A stretch of 12,246 bases of DNA from CAMBDR01 sp046597185. GTDB taxonomy: Bacteria > Pseudomonadota > Gammaproteobacteria > Burkholderiales > Burkholderiaceae_D. The stretch is taken from assembly GCA_046597185.1 (NCBI GenBank), contig JBKJLF010000547.1:1-12246 (forward strand), given 5' to 3'. The notes below the pieces were generated by a model. The model saw nothing but the letters and a program-made list of their open reading frames with translations. It was not told where the DNA came from and did not search any database. Below, in pieces: positions 7,312 to 12,246 of the stretch; position 1 is the first letter of the stretch, and the number at the start of each line of letters is the position of its first letter. The position numbers and the translations under genes were made by a program.

Positions 7312-7926
7312 TTATAATCCAACATCCTGAACATGATGATCCAATGCGATTTCAAGAATTCCTACCAATGTGATCGGCGACATCGTTTTAATCAACAAGT
7401 TTAACGCGGATAATAATTCACTGGCGGGCACGGTAGCCACCAATTCTGCTGGGTTGATTCGCAGATCAAAAATGAAAGCGAATGTGCGTTTCAACCCATC
7501 GATTAAGGATGATTGAATTGCTCGCTGCAATTCTGGAACAACTGTACCAATGAGCCAAGTATCGACATTTGCATCGCTTTGCGGGACTGGAATTAATGCG
7601 GAAAAATATCCAAGTGATGCGGGAAAAATATCGTCCGACTTAATATGCAATCCAGCATTCAGTTTATTTTGTAAAAGCGCGAACGTATAGCCTGGAGATT
7701 TTTGGAATTCAACGACCAGTTGTGAAAATTCAAGTTCCGTTAATGGCCGTTCTTGGAGAATAGCTAGCCGTCTCTCAGTTGATTGTGTTTCCAGCCAAAG
7801 GGCGCGCTTCGCGTTTTGAATGGCTGTGATTCTCACACTCTTTACTGGGTCAAGGATCGCAAATTCTGCAGCAAGGACGGCTGGGCCGCCTGCTACTTTT
7901 GACATCACTTGCGGCCCCTCTGGCAA
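7312..7926 (-). CDS. Hypothetical protein of unknown family, possibly frameshifted at the 5' end
   Basis: The open frame encodes up to 204 residues and lies just downstream of lysR on the same strand, so the two may be co-transcribed. Possible starts are TTG at 7926 (no ribosome binding site) and ATG at 7905 (GAGGGG about 10 bases upstream). Upstream, 17 bases after the lysR stop, an ATGATG at 7955-7950 begins a short frame, MMEFAMT, that hits TAA. Adding one base near 7939 would join it to the main frame as MEFAYDLTRLPEGPQ. The 5' end may therefore have lost a base. The protein is mixed alpha/beta in appearance, with no signal peptide, no membrane helix and no motif I can name. It may be a true orphan or a damaged accessory gene. 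Confidence 0.5.
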   Translation of the reverse strand: MPEGPQVMSKVAGGPAVLAAEFAILDPVKSVRITAIQNAKRALWLETQSTERRLAILQERPLTELEFSQLVVEFQKSPGYTFALLQNKLNAGLHIKSDDIFPASLGYFSALIPVPQSDANVDTWLIGTVVPELQRAIQSSLIDGLKRTFAFIFDLRINPAELVATVPASELLSALNLLIKTMSPITLVGILEIALDHHVQDVGL

Positions 7927-7971
7927 TCTGGTTAAGTCATAGCAAATTCCATCATCGCTAGTTCTTTTGCT

Positions 7972-8850
7972 TCAACATGGTACGACTAGCGCCACCTGCT
8001 GCTGGCAAAAATCCAGATAGGCCCGAACGATCGCCGAAGGATGTCGATGTGAGGGATAGAGCAAGTGAATCTGCAACTCTGGCATAGGCTTAGTGGGCAA
8101 GAGCGCGACCAGTTCACCGCTTTGCAAATGGGCAGCCACCAGAAAAAAGGGCAACTCCGTCACGACATCTCCAGCCAGTGCACGATTTCTTAGATGTGCA
8201 TAGTCGTTGGTGGTCAGCACACTGCGTGGCTCAAGAAACTCGTCACCGAGATTCCAGCAAGCAGCAACACGCGCGCCAGAGGCCCAGGTTGCGCATGGGT
8301 AGTGATGGAGTGCCTCTACCGACTCTGGCAGCCCCAACCGCTCAACAAGTCGCCGACCGGCGACCAAGACGTGCCGATATGCCAGCACCCGCCGAGCTAC
8401 CATTGTCTCGTGGACAATGGTGCCGACCCGCAGCGCTACGTCTATACCATCTTCGACCATATCGACGCGGCGCTCAGTGCTGAAAACATGTAACTGGACT
8501 TCTGGATAGCGTTGCTGAAACAAAGATAGCAGTTCCCACCATGGTTCAAATGCCGTTGGCAGAGACAATCGAAGTCTTCCCCGGAGCCGCGCCTGATCAC
8601 TCACCACCGCCTGCTCGGCCTCTTGCAGCACCTCGATGCCGCGACTGGCGTACTCATACAGGCGCGCGCCTGCGTTCGTCATATGTATTCCACGCACCGA
8701 TCGCTCTAATAGCTGCACATTCAACTGTCGCTCAAGCTCACGGATACGGCGGCTGACGGTGGGCAAGGGTAGTCCTAGCCGCACCGCTCCCGCCGAAAGA
8801 CTTCCCGCTTGCACCACGCTAACAAACATCTGTACCGCATTGAGATCCAT
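7972..8850 (-). CDS. LysR-family transcriptional regulator
   Basis: A 292-residue regulator. The winged helix-turn-helix occupies residues 1-60, with the typical LysR pattern of AGSLSAGAVRLGLPLPTVSR (15-34), IRELERQLNVQLLER (36-50) and TNAG (58-61). A linker helix follows and then the periplasmic-binding-protein-like effector domain (about 90-288), including LRLSLPTAFEP and VEDGIDVALRVG. It resembles the subgroup of LysR proteins that sit divergently from small oxidoreductase operons. The effector is unknown. The start is supported by GAGGAA a few bases upstream on the minus strand. It is divergent from the NTF2-like gene at 8966 with 115 bases between, so it most likely controls that operon and itself. 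Confidence 0.93.
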   Translation of the reverse strand: MDLNAVQMFVSVVQAGSLSAGAVRLGLPLPTVSRRIRELERQLNVQLLERSVRGIHMTNAGARLYEYASRGIEVLQEAEQAVVSDQARLRGRLRLSLPTAFEPWWELLSLFQQRYPEVQLHVFSTERRVDMVEDGIDVALRVGTIVHETMVARRVLAYRHVLVAGRRLVERLGLPESVEALHHYPCATWASGARVAACWNLGDEFLEPRSVLTTNDYAHLRNRALAGDVVTELPFFLVAAHLQSGELVALLPTKPMPELQIHLLYPSHRHPSAIVRAYLDFCQQQVALVVPC

Positions 8851-8876
8851 ACATTCCTCTCATATTTGATAGTTAG

Positions 8877-8891
8877 CTCATCAATCGTGAG
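8877..8891. promoter_or_regulatory. Candidate LysR box (T-N11-A dyad)
   Basis: CTCA (8877-8880) and TGAG (8888-8891) form a dyad with a 7-base centre, giving the T-N11-A pattern (T8878, A8890) used by LysR regulators. It lies 27 bases upstream of the lysR start, where autorepression would be expected. The assignment is inferred. Confidence 0.45.
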
Positions 8892-8921
8892 GCTATTAAA
8901 CCATAAACGGAAGCTATATAG

Positions 8922-8938
8922 TTAACACATGCCGTTAA
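8922..8938. promoter_or_regulatory. TTAAC-N7-GTTAA inverted repeat in the divergent region
   Basis: A perfect 5-bp dyad with a 7-base centre, placed 28 bases upstream of the start codon of the first operon gene. It could be a second regulator contact or an operator overlapping the promoter. It does not strictly fit T-N11-A. No clear -35/-10 pair could be assigned nearby. Confidence 0.4.
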
Positions 8939-8965
8939 TTTGACGGTGCCAACAGGAGCCAGAGC

Positions 8966-9343
8966 ATGACCATTCAAACCCTTATTCAGTCCTACGAAAC
9001 TGCACTCAATCACAACGATACAGACGCCATACTCGATCTTTACGGCAGTGATCCGGTGTTCATGCCACAGCACGCACCCGCCCTAGTAGGGCGTGATGCG
9101 GTACGTGCTGGTTATGAACAAGTCTTCGCCAGCATCAAGCTCGATATCCGCTTTGAAATTCATGAAATCGAAGAAGCTGGAGATTGGGCTTGGGCACGTA
9201 CCAGTTCTGCTGGCAGCACCCAGATTTTGGCCGCTGGTATTGAAGTGACAGAAGGCAACAATGAGCTGTTCGTTTTCCGAAAAGAAAACGACGAGTGGAA
9301 GATTCACCGCTATCTGTTTGCCACCAATCAACCACGCGCCTAA
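8966..9343 (+). CDS. NTF2/SnoaL-like (DUF4440-type) cytosolic protein
   Basis: A 125-residue protein with the cone-shaped NTF2-like fold expected from its pattern: an N-terminal helix pair ending in YETALNHNDTDAILDLY (14-30), VFMPQH (31-36), VGRDAVRAGY (41-50), then the alternating beta strands that form the pocket, with DWAWARTSSAGS (72-83) and a final strand EWKIHRYLF (109-117). Proteins of this type bind small hydrophobic or polyketide-like ligands or act as isomerases or hydrolases. No specific activity can be read from this sequence. There is no signal peptide. AGGAG at 8954-8958 with 7-base spacing fixes the start. It is the first gene of the LysR-divergent operon and closely related to the protein at 9675. 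Confidence 0.88.
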   Translation: MTIQTLIQSYETALNHNDTDAILDLYGSDPVFMPQHAPALVGRDAVRAGYEQVFASIKLDIRFEIHEIEEAGDWAWARTSSAGSTQILAAGIEVTEGNNELFVFRKENDEWKIHRYLFATNQPRA

Positions 9344-9355
9344 AGGGAGAACAGG

Positions 9356-9635
9356 ATGAAAGCTTATGTCATTGAGCAAGCAGGCGGTGCAGAGGTGCTG
9401 CAACTGCGCGATATCGAATCCCCGGAGCCGGGTGCTGACGAAGTGTTGATTCGCGTGCGTGCCTTCGATTGGCGCGGATGAAGTCGTGCTTGATAGCGGT
9501 GAGATTGCCAATGAAATCGCGGCAGGCCGTATGCCCTCGCTACGTAGCGGTACATTTGATTTTGACGATATCCGCCGCGCCCACAGCCTGATTGAGCACA
9601 ATCGCGCACTTGGGAAGTTTGTCGTTCGCCTGTGA
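9356..9635 (+). pseudogene. Internally deleted zinc-type alcohol dehydrogenase/quinone oxidoreductase
   Basis: The gene starts with a good ribosome binding site (AGGGAGAACAGG) and encodes MKAYVIEQAGGAEVLQL and EVLIRVRAFDW, the classic N-terminus of the MDR/quinone oxidoreductase family, then hits TGA after 42 codons (9482). In another frame, from about 9468, the C-terminal end of the same family appears: GADEVVLDSG (from the NAD(P)-binding domain), then IAAGRMPS, FDFDDIRRAHSLIEHN and LGKFVVRL with a stop at 9633-9635. A normal member has about 310-340 residues. Here most of the catalytic and Rossmann domains are missing, with a frame change at about 9465-9470 and probably a second deletion between SGEIA and AAGRM. 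It cannot make an active enzyme. It was part of the LysR-divergent operon. Confidence 0.85.
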
Positions 9636-9674
9636 GCCAGGCAATTTACTTAATTAATAATTTGGAGAAATACC

Positions 9675-10169
9675 ATGCACATTCGCCATTCCCTCCGACT
9701 GCTTCCGATTGCGCTAGCCGCGCTACTGTCATTCTCGGCTGCCGCAACGACGCCTACGCCGGTCAATAATAACCAGACCGCCATCACGAATCAGTTGCAC
9801 CGTTACGAACAGGCGCTCAACAGCGCCGATATTGACACCGTCATGCAGTTGTACGCAAAAGACGCTGTGTTCATGCCTCAGCACAGCTTGCCAGCGGTGG
9901 GCCGTGATGCCGTGCTCGCCGCCTACCAGCACGTGTTTGGTGCAATTGGACTCAATATCAAGTTCAGTATCGATGAAATTGTGTTGCTATCGGATGACTG
10001 GGCCTACGCCCGCACGCGCTCCAATGGCACCGTGAAGGTGCTGAATACGGCAGTGCCGCCCATTCCAGAAGCCAACCAAGAGTTTTTTTTGCTGCATCGT
10101 GAAGCAGACGGCCAGTGGCGTTTTGCGCGCTATATTTTTTCCACCACCAACCCACCTAAAACAAAGTGA
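9675..10169 (+). CDS. NTF2/SnoaL-like protein with signal peptide
   Basis: A 164-residue protein. Residues 1-24 form a Sec signal peptide: a basic start (MHIRHSLR), a hydrophobic core (LLPIALAALLSF) and an Ala-rich cleavage region (SAAATT). The mature part is an NTF2-like domain that matches the cytosolic protein at 8966 along its length: YEQALNSADIDTVMQLY, VFMPQH, VGRDAV, the VF-x-x-I-x-L core, DWAYART and a closing strand WRFARYIF. It is therefore an exported paralogue in the same operon. GGAG at 9664-9667 supports the start. Ligand and reaction are unknown. Export to the periplasm suggests that it meets a compound outside the cytoplasm. Confidence 0.88.
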   Translation: MHIRHSLRLLPIALAALLSFSAAATTPTPVNNNQTAITNQLHRYEQALNSADIDTVMQLYAKDAVFMPQHSLPAVGRDAVLAAYQHVFGAIGLNIKFSIDEIVLLSDDWAYARTRSNGTVKVLNTAVPPIPEANQEFFLLHREADGQWRFARYIFSTTNPPKTK

Positions 10170-10177
10170 GCATTATC

Positions 10178-10282
10178 ATGAATACCCAAGTTCAAAACTT
10201 AGCCATGGCCGGTGGTTTTCTGCTCCTAACCGCTGTAGGCCCAGGTTCGATCAGCCTGGATGCGAAATTGGCCCGAGCTTAA
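10178..10282 (+). pseudogene. Remnant of a DoxX-family membrane protein gene (C-terminal end only)
   Basis: An ATG eight bases after the previous stop opens a 34-codon frame. It contains QNLAMAGGFLLLTAVGPG and then SLDA, which is the usual last transmembrane segment and tail of DoxX proteins ('..FLKNLAIAGGLLLLAAxGPGxxSLDA'). A full DoxX has about 130-150 residues with four membrane segments; here only the fourth remains. The first few residues (MNT) may be the original start fused to the tail by an in-frame internal deletion. DoxX genes often stand next to NmrA and NTF2-like genes, which fits the place. A functional one-segment microprotein is possible but less likely. Confidence 0.65.
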
Positions 10283-10339
10283 GCACGGCTTACCCATCAA
10301 CCCTTACACCCAACGAACGCAACTTTTGAAGGAACCATC

Positions 10340-11227
10340 ATGAAAATCGTTATCTCTGCCGCCTCCGGCAATATCGGGCAACAACTTATCTCTCAACTTG
10401 ATTTCGCTGCGAATGAGTATGTTTTGATCACTCGCGATCGCAAGAAGCTCTCGGCTTTGGAGCGCAAAGGCGCGAAGCTCGCCGAAGGCTCCATGTTCGA
10501 CCAGACATTCCTGAGCGAAACCCTACAAAGCGCAGAAGTCTATTTCTTTCTGCCCCCGCCCAACTTCCAGTCGGACGATATGGTGGCAGAGTACCGCGAA
10601 CTGGCCGAAATCTCGGCCAAGGCAGCACGCTCAGCGGGAGTTGGCCGAATTGTTCATCTCTCCAGCTTGGGCGGGCACCTGGACAGCAGCGAAACCGGAT
10701 TGATCCAAGGACAGTCCTTGGCCGAGCGCGTCATCCGCGAGGGGGCGGAGCACGTACTTCATCTGCGCTGTGGGTTTTTCCTCGAAAACTATTTTGGCTC
10801 GCTCCAAACCATTAGGGAGCAGGGCGCTATCTATCTTCCGGTACGGGGCAGCAGCACCTACGAATTTGCGACAACTGCCGAGATCGCCAAAAATATCAAT
10901 GAGCTGCTTCATTCACACACCTGGCACGGTCATGCCGTGGTCGAACTTCACGGCTCGGAAACGCTGAGCTTTGATGAGGTCGCCAAACAGCTTGGCCAAG
11001 GGCTTGGTCGCCAGGTTCAACACGTGGCCGTACCCAAGGACGCCGCCGTAGAGGCGCTCGCGGGCATGGGAATGAGCGCAAGCTATGCGCGCGATCTGGC
11101 TCAGTTGATCGTTGCCATTGATACAGGTCTGCTCAAACCTGAGTTCGCGAGAGGCGATGACAGGGTTCGTATCTGTAACACCACGCCGGGTGAGTTTGCC
11201 AAGGCCGTACTGGCTCCCGCGATTTGA
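10340..11227 (+). CDS. NmrA-like NAD(P)-binding oxidoreductase (atypical SDR)
   Basis: A 295-residue Rossmann-fold protein. The N-terminus MKIVISAASGNIGQQL carries the dinucleotide motif (residues 6-13), with AASGNIG in place of the more common GATGxxG. A basic strand end, TRDRKKL (31-37), suggests preference for NADP(H). Further family features are VYFFLPPP (67-74), an IVHLSSLG stretch (about 109-116), a hydrophobic helix with LRCGFFLENY, and a C-terminal substrate cap. No classical SDR Tyr-x-x-x-Lys catalytic pair is evident, as in NmrA/azoreductase-type members that act as redox sensors or quinone/azo reductases. GAAGGAA at 10328-10334 fixes the start. It is the last intact gene of the LysR-divergent operon. 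Confidence 0.88.
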   Translation: MKIVISAASGNIGQQLISQLDFAANEYVLITRDRKKLSALERKGAKLAEGSMFDQTFLSETLQSAEVYFFLPPPNFQSDDMVAEYRELAEISAKAARSAGVGRIVHLSSLGGHLDSSETGLIQGQSLAERVIREGAEHVLHLRCGFFLENYFGSLQTIREQGAIYLPVRGSSTYEFATTAEIAKNINELLHSHTWHGHAVVELHGSETLSFDEVAKQLGQGLGRQVQHVAVPKDAAVEALAGMGMSASYARDLAQLIVAIDTGLLKPEFARGDDRVRICNTTPGEFAKAVLAPAI

Positions 11228-11335
11228 TCAACGACTCCCGCCCTCAGAACATGTTGGCGGCGAGTTGGCGTAGATGGGGCACCATAATGAAACTTTCGAT
11301 TCACCACCCAATTTTTAAGGCTAACAACAGGATGA
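11228..11335. other. Intergenic stretch, no gene recognised
   Basis: No convincing coding sequence or RNA gene was seen between the NmrA-like gene and the nuclease fragment. One 9-bp inverted repeat starts here: CCACCCAAT (11304-11312) with ATTGGGTGG (11340-11348), 27 bases apart. It lacks a T-run and is not a convincing terminator. Confidence 0.5.
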
Positions 11336-11503
11336 TGTCATTGGGTGGAGTTGGTTTATGCGCGCAATGGGTATTTGCAAGAAGCCATCACCGAAAACTG
11401 GCGCGCACGCATGCTAGCGCGCCAAATCGGCGTGCTCTACTACGAACGGCAGCTCAGCAGTCAGGACAAAGCCGCCATTCAACAAGAAGCTAACCGGCCA
11501 CTA
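11336..11503 (+). pseudogene. Fragment of a YhcG/DUF1016-family PD-(D/E)XK nuclease gene
   Basis: The frame starting near 11342 encodes a segment with YLQEAITENWRARMLARQIG followed by VLYYERQLSSQDKAAI. This is the characteristic 'fYhxeAhxxxWSxRxLxRQIxxxxYeRhLxSqdK' block in the middle of DUF1016 (YhcG) proteins, which carry a C-terminal PD-(D/E)XK nuclease domain and are common in mobile and defence regions. A full member has about 330-380 residues. Here only about 50 remain: a stop lies in frame just upstream, and the downstream part (after about 11503) no longer resembles the family and ends at a stop at 11585-11587. There is no start codon with a ribosome binding site. It is a dead remnant left by deletion or insertion. 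Confidence 0.6.
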
Positions 11504-11525
11504 ACCCGGAAACCACGGGAACTAA

Positions 11526-11759
11526 CTTTGCGGCACACGACTAAATCCGATTGCGCCAATAGTTTGGGCGGCGGCGCTGCGGTGTGAAAAAAATATTGGT
11601 TGGGAAACCATTCATCCGGTACTGGCGGATATTGGGTGCAAAGCCAATCTTAAAGCTTTCGGGTATTGGCGAGCGGTGAAATGGATTGGAAAGGTGAAAA
11701 TGCGAAGCCCTGAATTATTTGCGCACTGGGGGTTCTGGAATGGGAAAACGGCTGAATAA
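11526..11759 (+). pseudogene. C-terminal fragment of a group II intron maturase/reverse transcriptase
   Basis: The open frame of 77 codons contains, from about 11640, KANLKAFGYWRAVKWIGKV and then RSPELFAHW before the stop. This matches the end of bacterial intron-encoded proteins of the RmInt1-like kind, which finish with a basic 'KYKRLRxHxRRAxxWLGRIxRRxPxLFAHW' segment and a short tail. The earlier part of the frame (11526-11639, with GWETIHPVLADIG) is not recognised and may be unrelated sequence fused by deletion. All reverse transcriptase motifs, including YADD, are absent. Confidence 0.6.
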
Positions 11760-11762
11760 CAA

Positions 11763-11796
11763 GCGCCGGATGAAGCGAGAGTTTCACGTCCGGTTC
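11763..11796 (+). ncRNA. Group II intron domain V
   Basis: The 34 nucleotides fold into the canonical domain V. The lower stem GCGCCGGA (11763-11770) pairs with TCCGGTTC (11789-11796), with one C-T mismatch and one G-T pair. The two-base bulge is CG (11787-11788). The upper stem TGAAGC (11771-11776) pairs with GTTTCA (11781-11786), closed by a GAGA tetraloop of GNRA type (11777-11780). The catalytic triad is CGC (11764-11766), a variant known from group IIC introns, rather than the more common AGC. Confidence 0.85.
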
Positions 11797-11863
11797 TGTA
11801 CTCCGACCCCAGTTATTTCTCAACGGCGCATGGCAAACCGTCCGCAAGCGGCAGCGCTGGGGT

Positions 11864-12246
11864 TTAGCTGGCTTTTTGCGCGGCGATGATGATGATGGCG
11901 AGGTTTTGTTTGACGGTGAGCGTGTTCGGGTGCTCTTCCCCCAAAACCCGGCACCTGCTGGTGACTGCTTGTTCCATCATGCTTTGTGCAGCGGGCAGAT
12001 CGCCCAGATGGTAGAGCGTTGCCGCCAGATTGTTGATTGAAGCCAAGGTAGCCGGGTGTTCCTCACCCAGCACCCGGCTGCGGATTGCCAGCGCCTTTTC
12101 ATGCAGCGCCCGTGCTGCGGGCAGCTCGCCCATCTGCCGCAGCGTTGCCGCCAGATTGTTGATTGATTGCAAGGTAGCCGGGTGTTCCTCACCCAGCACC
12201 CGGCTGCGCATTGCCAGCGCCTTTTCTTGCAGCGCCCGTGCTGCGG
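11864..12246 (-). CDS. Tetratricopeptide-repeat protein, kinesin-light-chain type (5' end outside the window)
   Basis: The frame is open from the window edge to a TAA at 11866-11864 and gives about 127 residues of TPR repeats. Each unit is 42 residues long, as in the TPR_10/TPR_12 (kinesin light chain-like) families: RSRVLGEEHPATL, SINNLAATL, then a helix-turn such as GELPAARALHEKALAI. Two full units and the end of another are nearly identical; the last one (RCRVLGEEHPNTLTVKQNLA) has diverged and ends with a short tail, AAQKAS. Such proteins are scaffolds for protein-protein contacts, often C-terminal to NB-ARC, CHAT or other signalling domains. The upstream domains lie outside the window, so the role cannot be told. 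The ATG at 12211 is internal to a repeat and is not taken as the start. Confidence 0.85.
   Translation of the reverse strand, partial: AARALQEKALAMRSRVLGEEHPATLQSINNLAATLRQMGELPAARALHEKALAIRSRVLGEEHPATLASINNLAATLYHLGDLPAAQSMMEQAVTSRCRVLGEEHPNTLTVKQNLAIIIIAAQKAS
11957..12246. repeat. 126-bp tandem DNA repeats coding for TPR units
   Basis: The block GGTAGCCGGGTGTTCCTC and following bases recurs exactly 126 bp apart (for example from 12047 and from 12173), and most of the unit is the same at DNA level. Each copy holds an 8-bp inverted repeat, GCCGGGTG and CACCCGGC, around 12 bases (12051-12078 and 12177-12204). Near-identity at silent positions points to recent duplication or gene conversion. 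Confidence 0.85.

Larger units (their letters stand above)
11526..11798 (+). mobile_element. Truncated group II intron (3' remnant)
   Basis: Two diagnostic parts occur in the correct order: the C-terminal end of an intron-encoded reverse transcriptase/maturase (stop at 11757-11759) and, four bases later, a complete domain V (11763-11796). Domains I-III and most of the open reading frame are missing, so the element cannot splice or move. The 5' limit is uncertain; recognisable similarity begins at about 11640. Domain VI and the 3' splice site were not identified. Confidence 0.7.

Noticed and set aside
9441..9490. Similar stretches encoding GADEVL and GADEVV as recombination arms of the quinone oxidoreductase deletion
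   Set aside because: Both stretches are still present; deletion between direct repeats would have merged them into one.
11304..11348. CCACCCAAT/ATTGGGTGG as terminator of the NmrA operon
   Set aside because: The loop is 27 bases and no T-run follows; it may be chance.
12051..12204. Spaced short repeats as a CRISPR array
   Set aside because: The repeats continue without unique spacers, are 126 bp long and code for TPR units in one frame.

Overview
The window looks like betaproteobacterial DNA. The evidence is a PrpR-PrpB-PrpC methylcitrate cluster with a textbook sigma-54 promoter, a BPSS1780-type membrane protein and a LysR-controlled small-oxidoreductase operon. I cannot name the genus. 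The left half (about 1-4860) reads as orderly core or accessory metabolism. The right half (about 4900-12246) is accessory DNA with a possible two-gene defence module, decayed genes, a retroelement scrap and a repeat protein.

Left region. The 3' part of a membrane protein gene (1-660) converges on prpR (2372-678, minus strand). prpR encodes a sigma-54-dependent activator that senses 2-methylcitrate. It is divergent from prpB (2700-3587) and prpC (3644-4804), which encode 2-methylisocitrate lyase and 2-methylcitrate synthase. The 327-bp divergent region holds several dyads suited to an activator and a perfect -24/-12 element at 2610-2625. A strong intrinsic terminator ends the operon at 4828-4858. 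The dehydratase step (prpD, or acnD plus prpF) is not in the window.

Candidate defence module. Two overlapping genes follow on the plus strand. The first (4970-6079) has a ParB/sulfiredoxin-like N-terminal domain with an EGNRR motif. The second (6069-7094) is not an obvious member of a named family. Its C-terminal half carries a GDxGLDLVGI...QCA...W..K pattern that resembles a divergent PD-(D/E)XK nuclease core. I infer a restriction or anti-phage pair.

Middle region. A hypothetical gene on the minus strand (about 7955-7312), possibly frameshifted, lies directly downstream of a lysR gene (8850-7972). Divergent from lysR is an operon of two related NTF2-like proteins, one cytosolic (8966-9343) and one with a signal peptide (9675-10169). 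Between and after them lie the remains of a zinc-type alcohol dehydrogenase/quinone oxidoreductase (9356-9635) and of a DoxX protein (10178-10282), then an intact NmrA-like NAD(P)-binding protein (10340-11227).

Right edge. From 11228 to 11863 there is no intact gene. The stretch holds a fragment of a YhcG/DUF1016 nuclease gene and the 3' remnant of a group II intron: the C-terminal end of the maturase and a well-formed domain V with a CGC triad. The window ends inside a minus-strand TPR gene (11864-12246) built from nearly identical 126-bp repeats.
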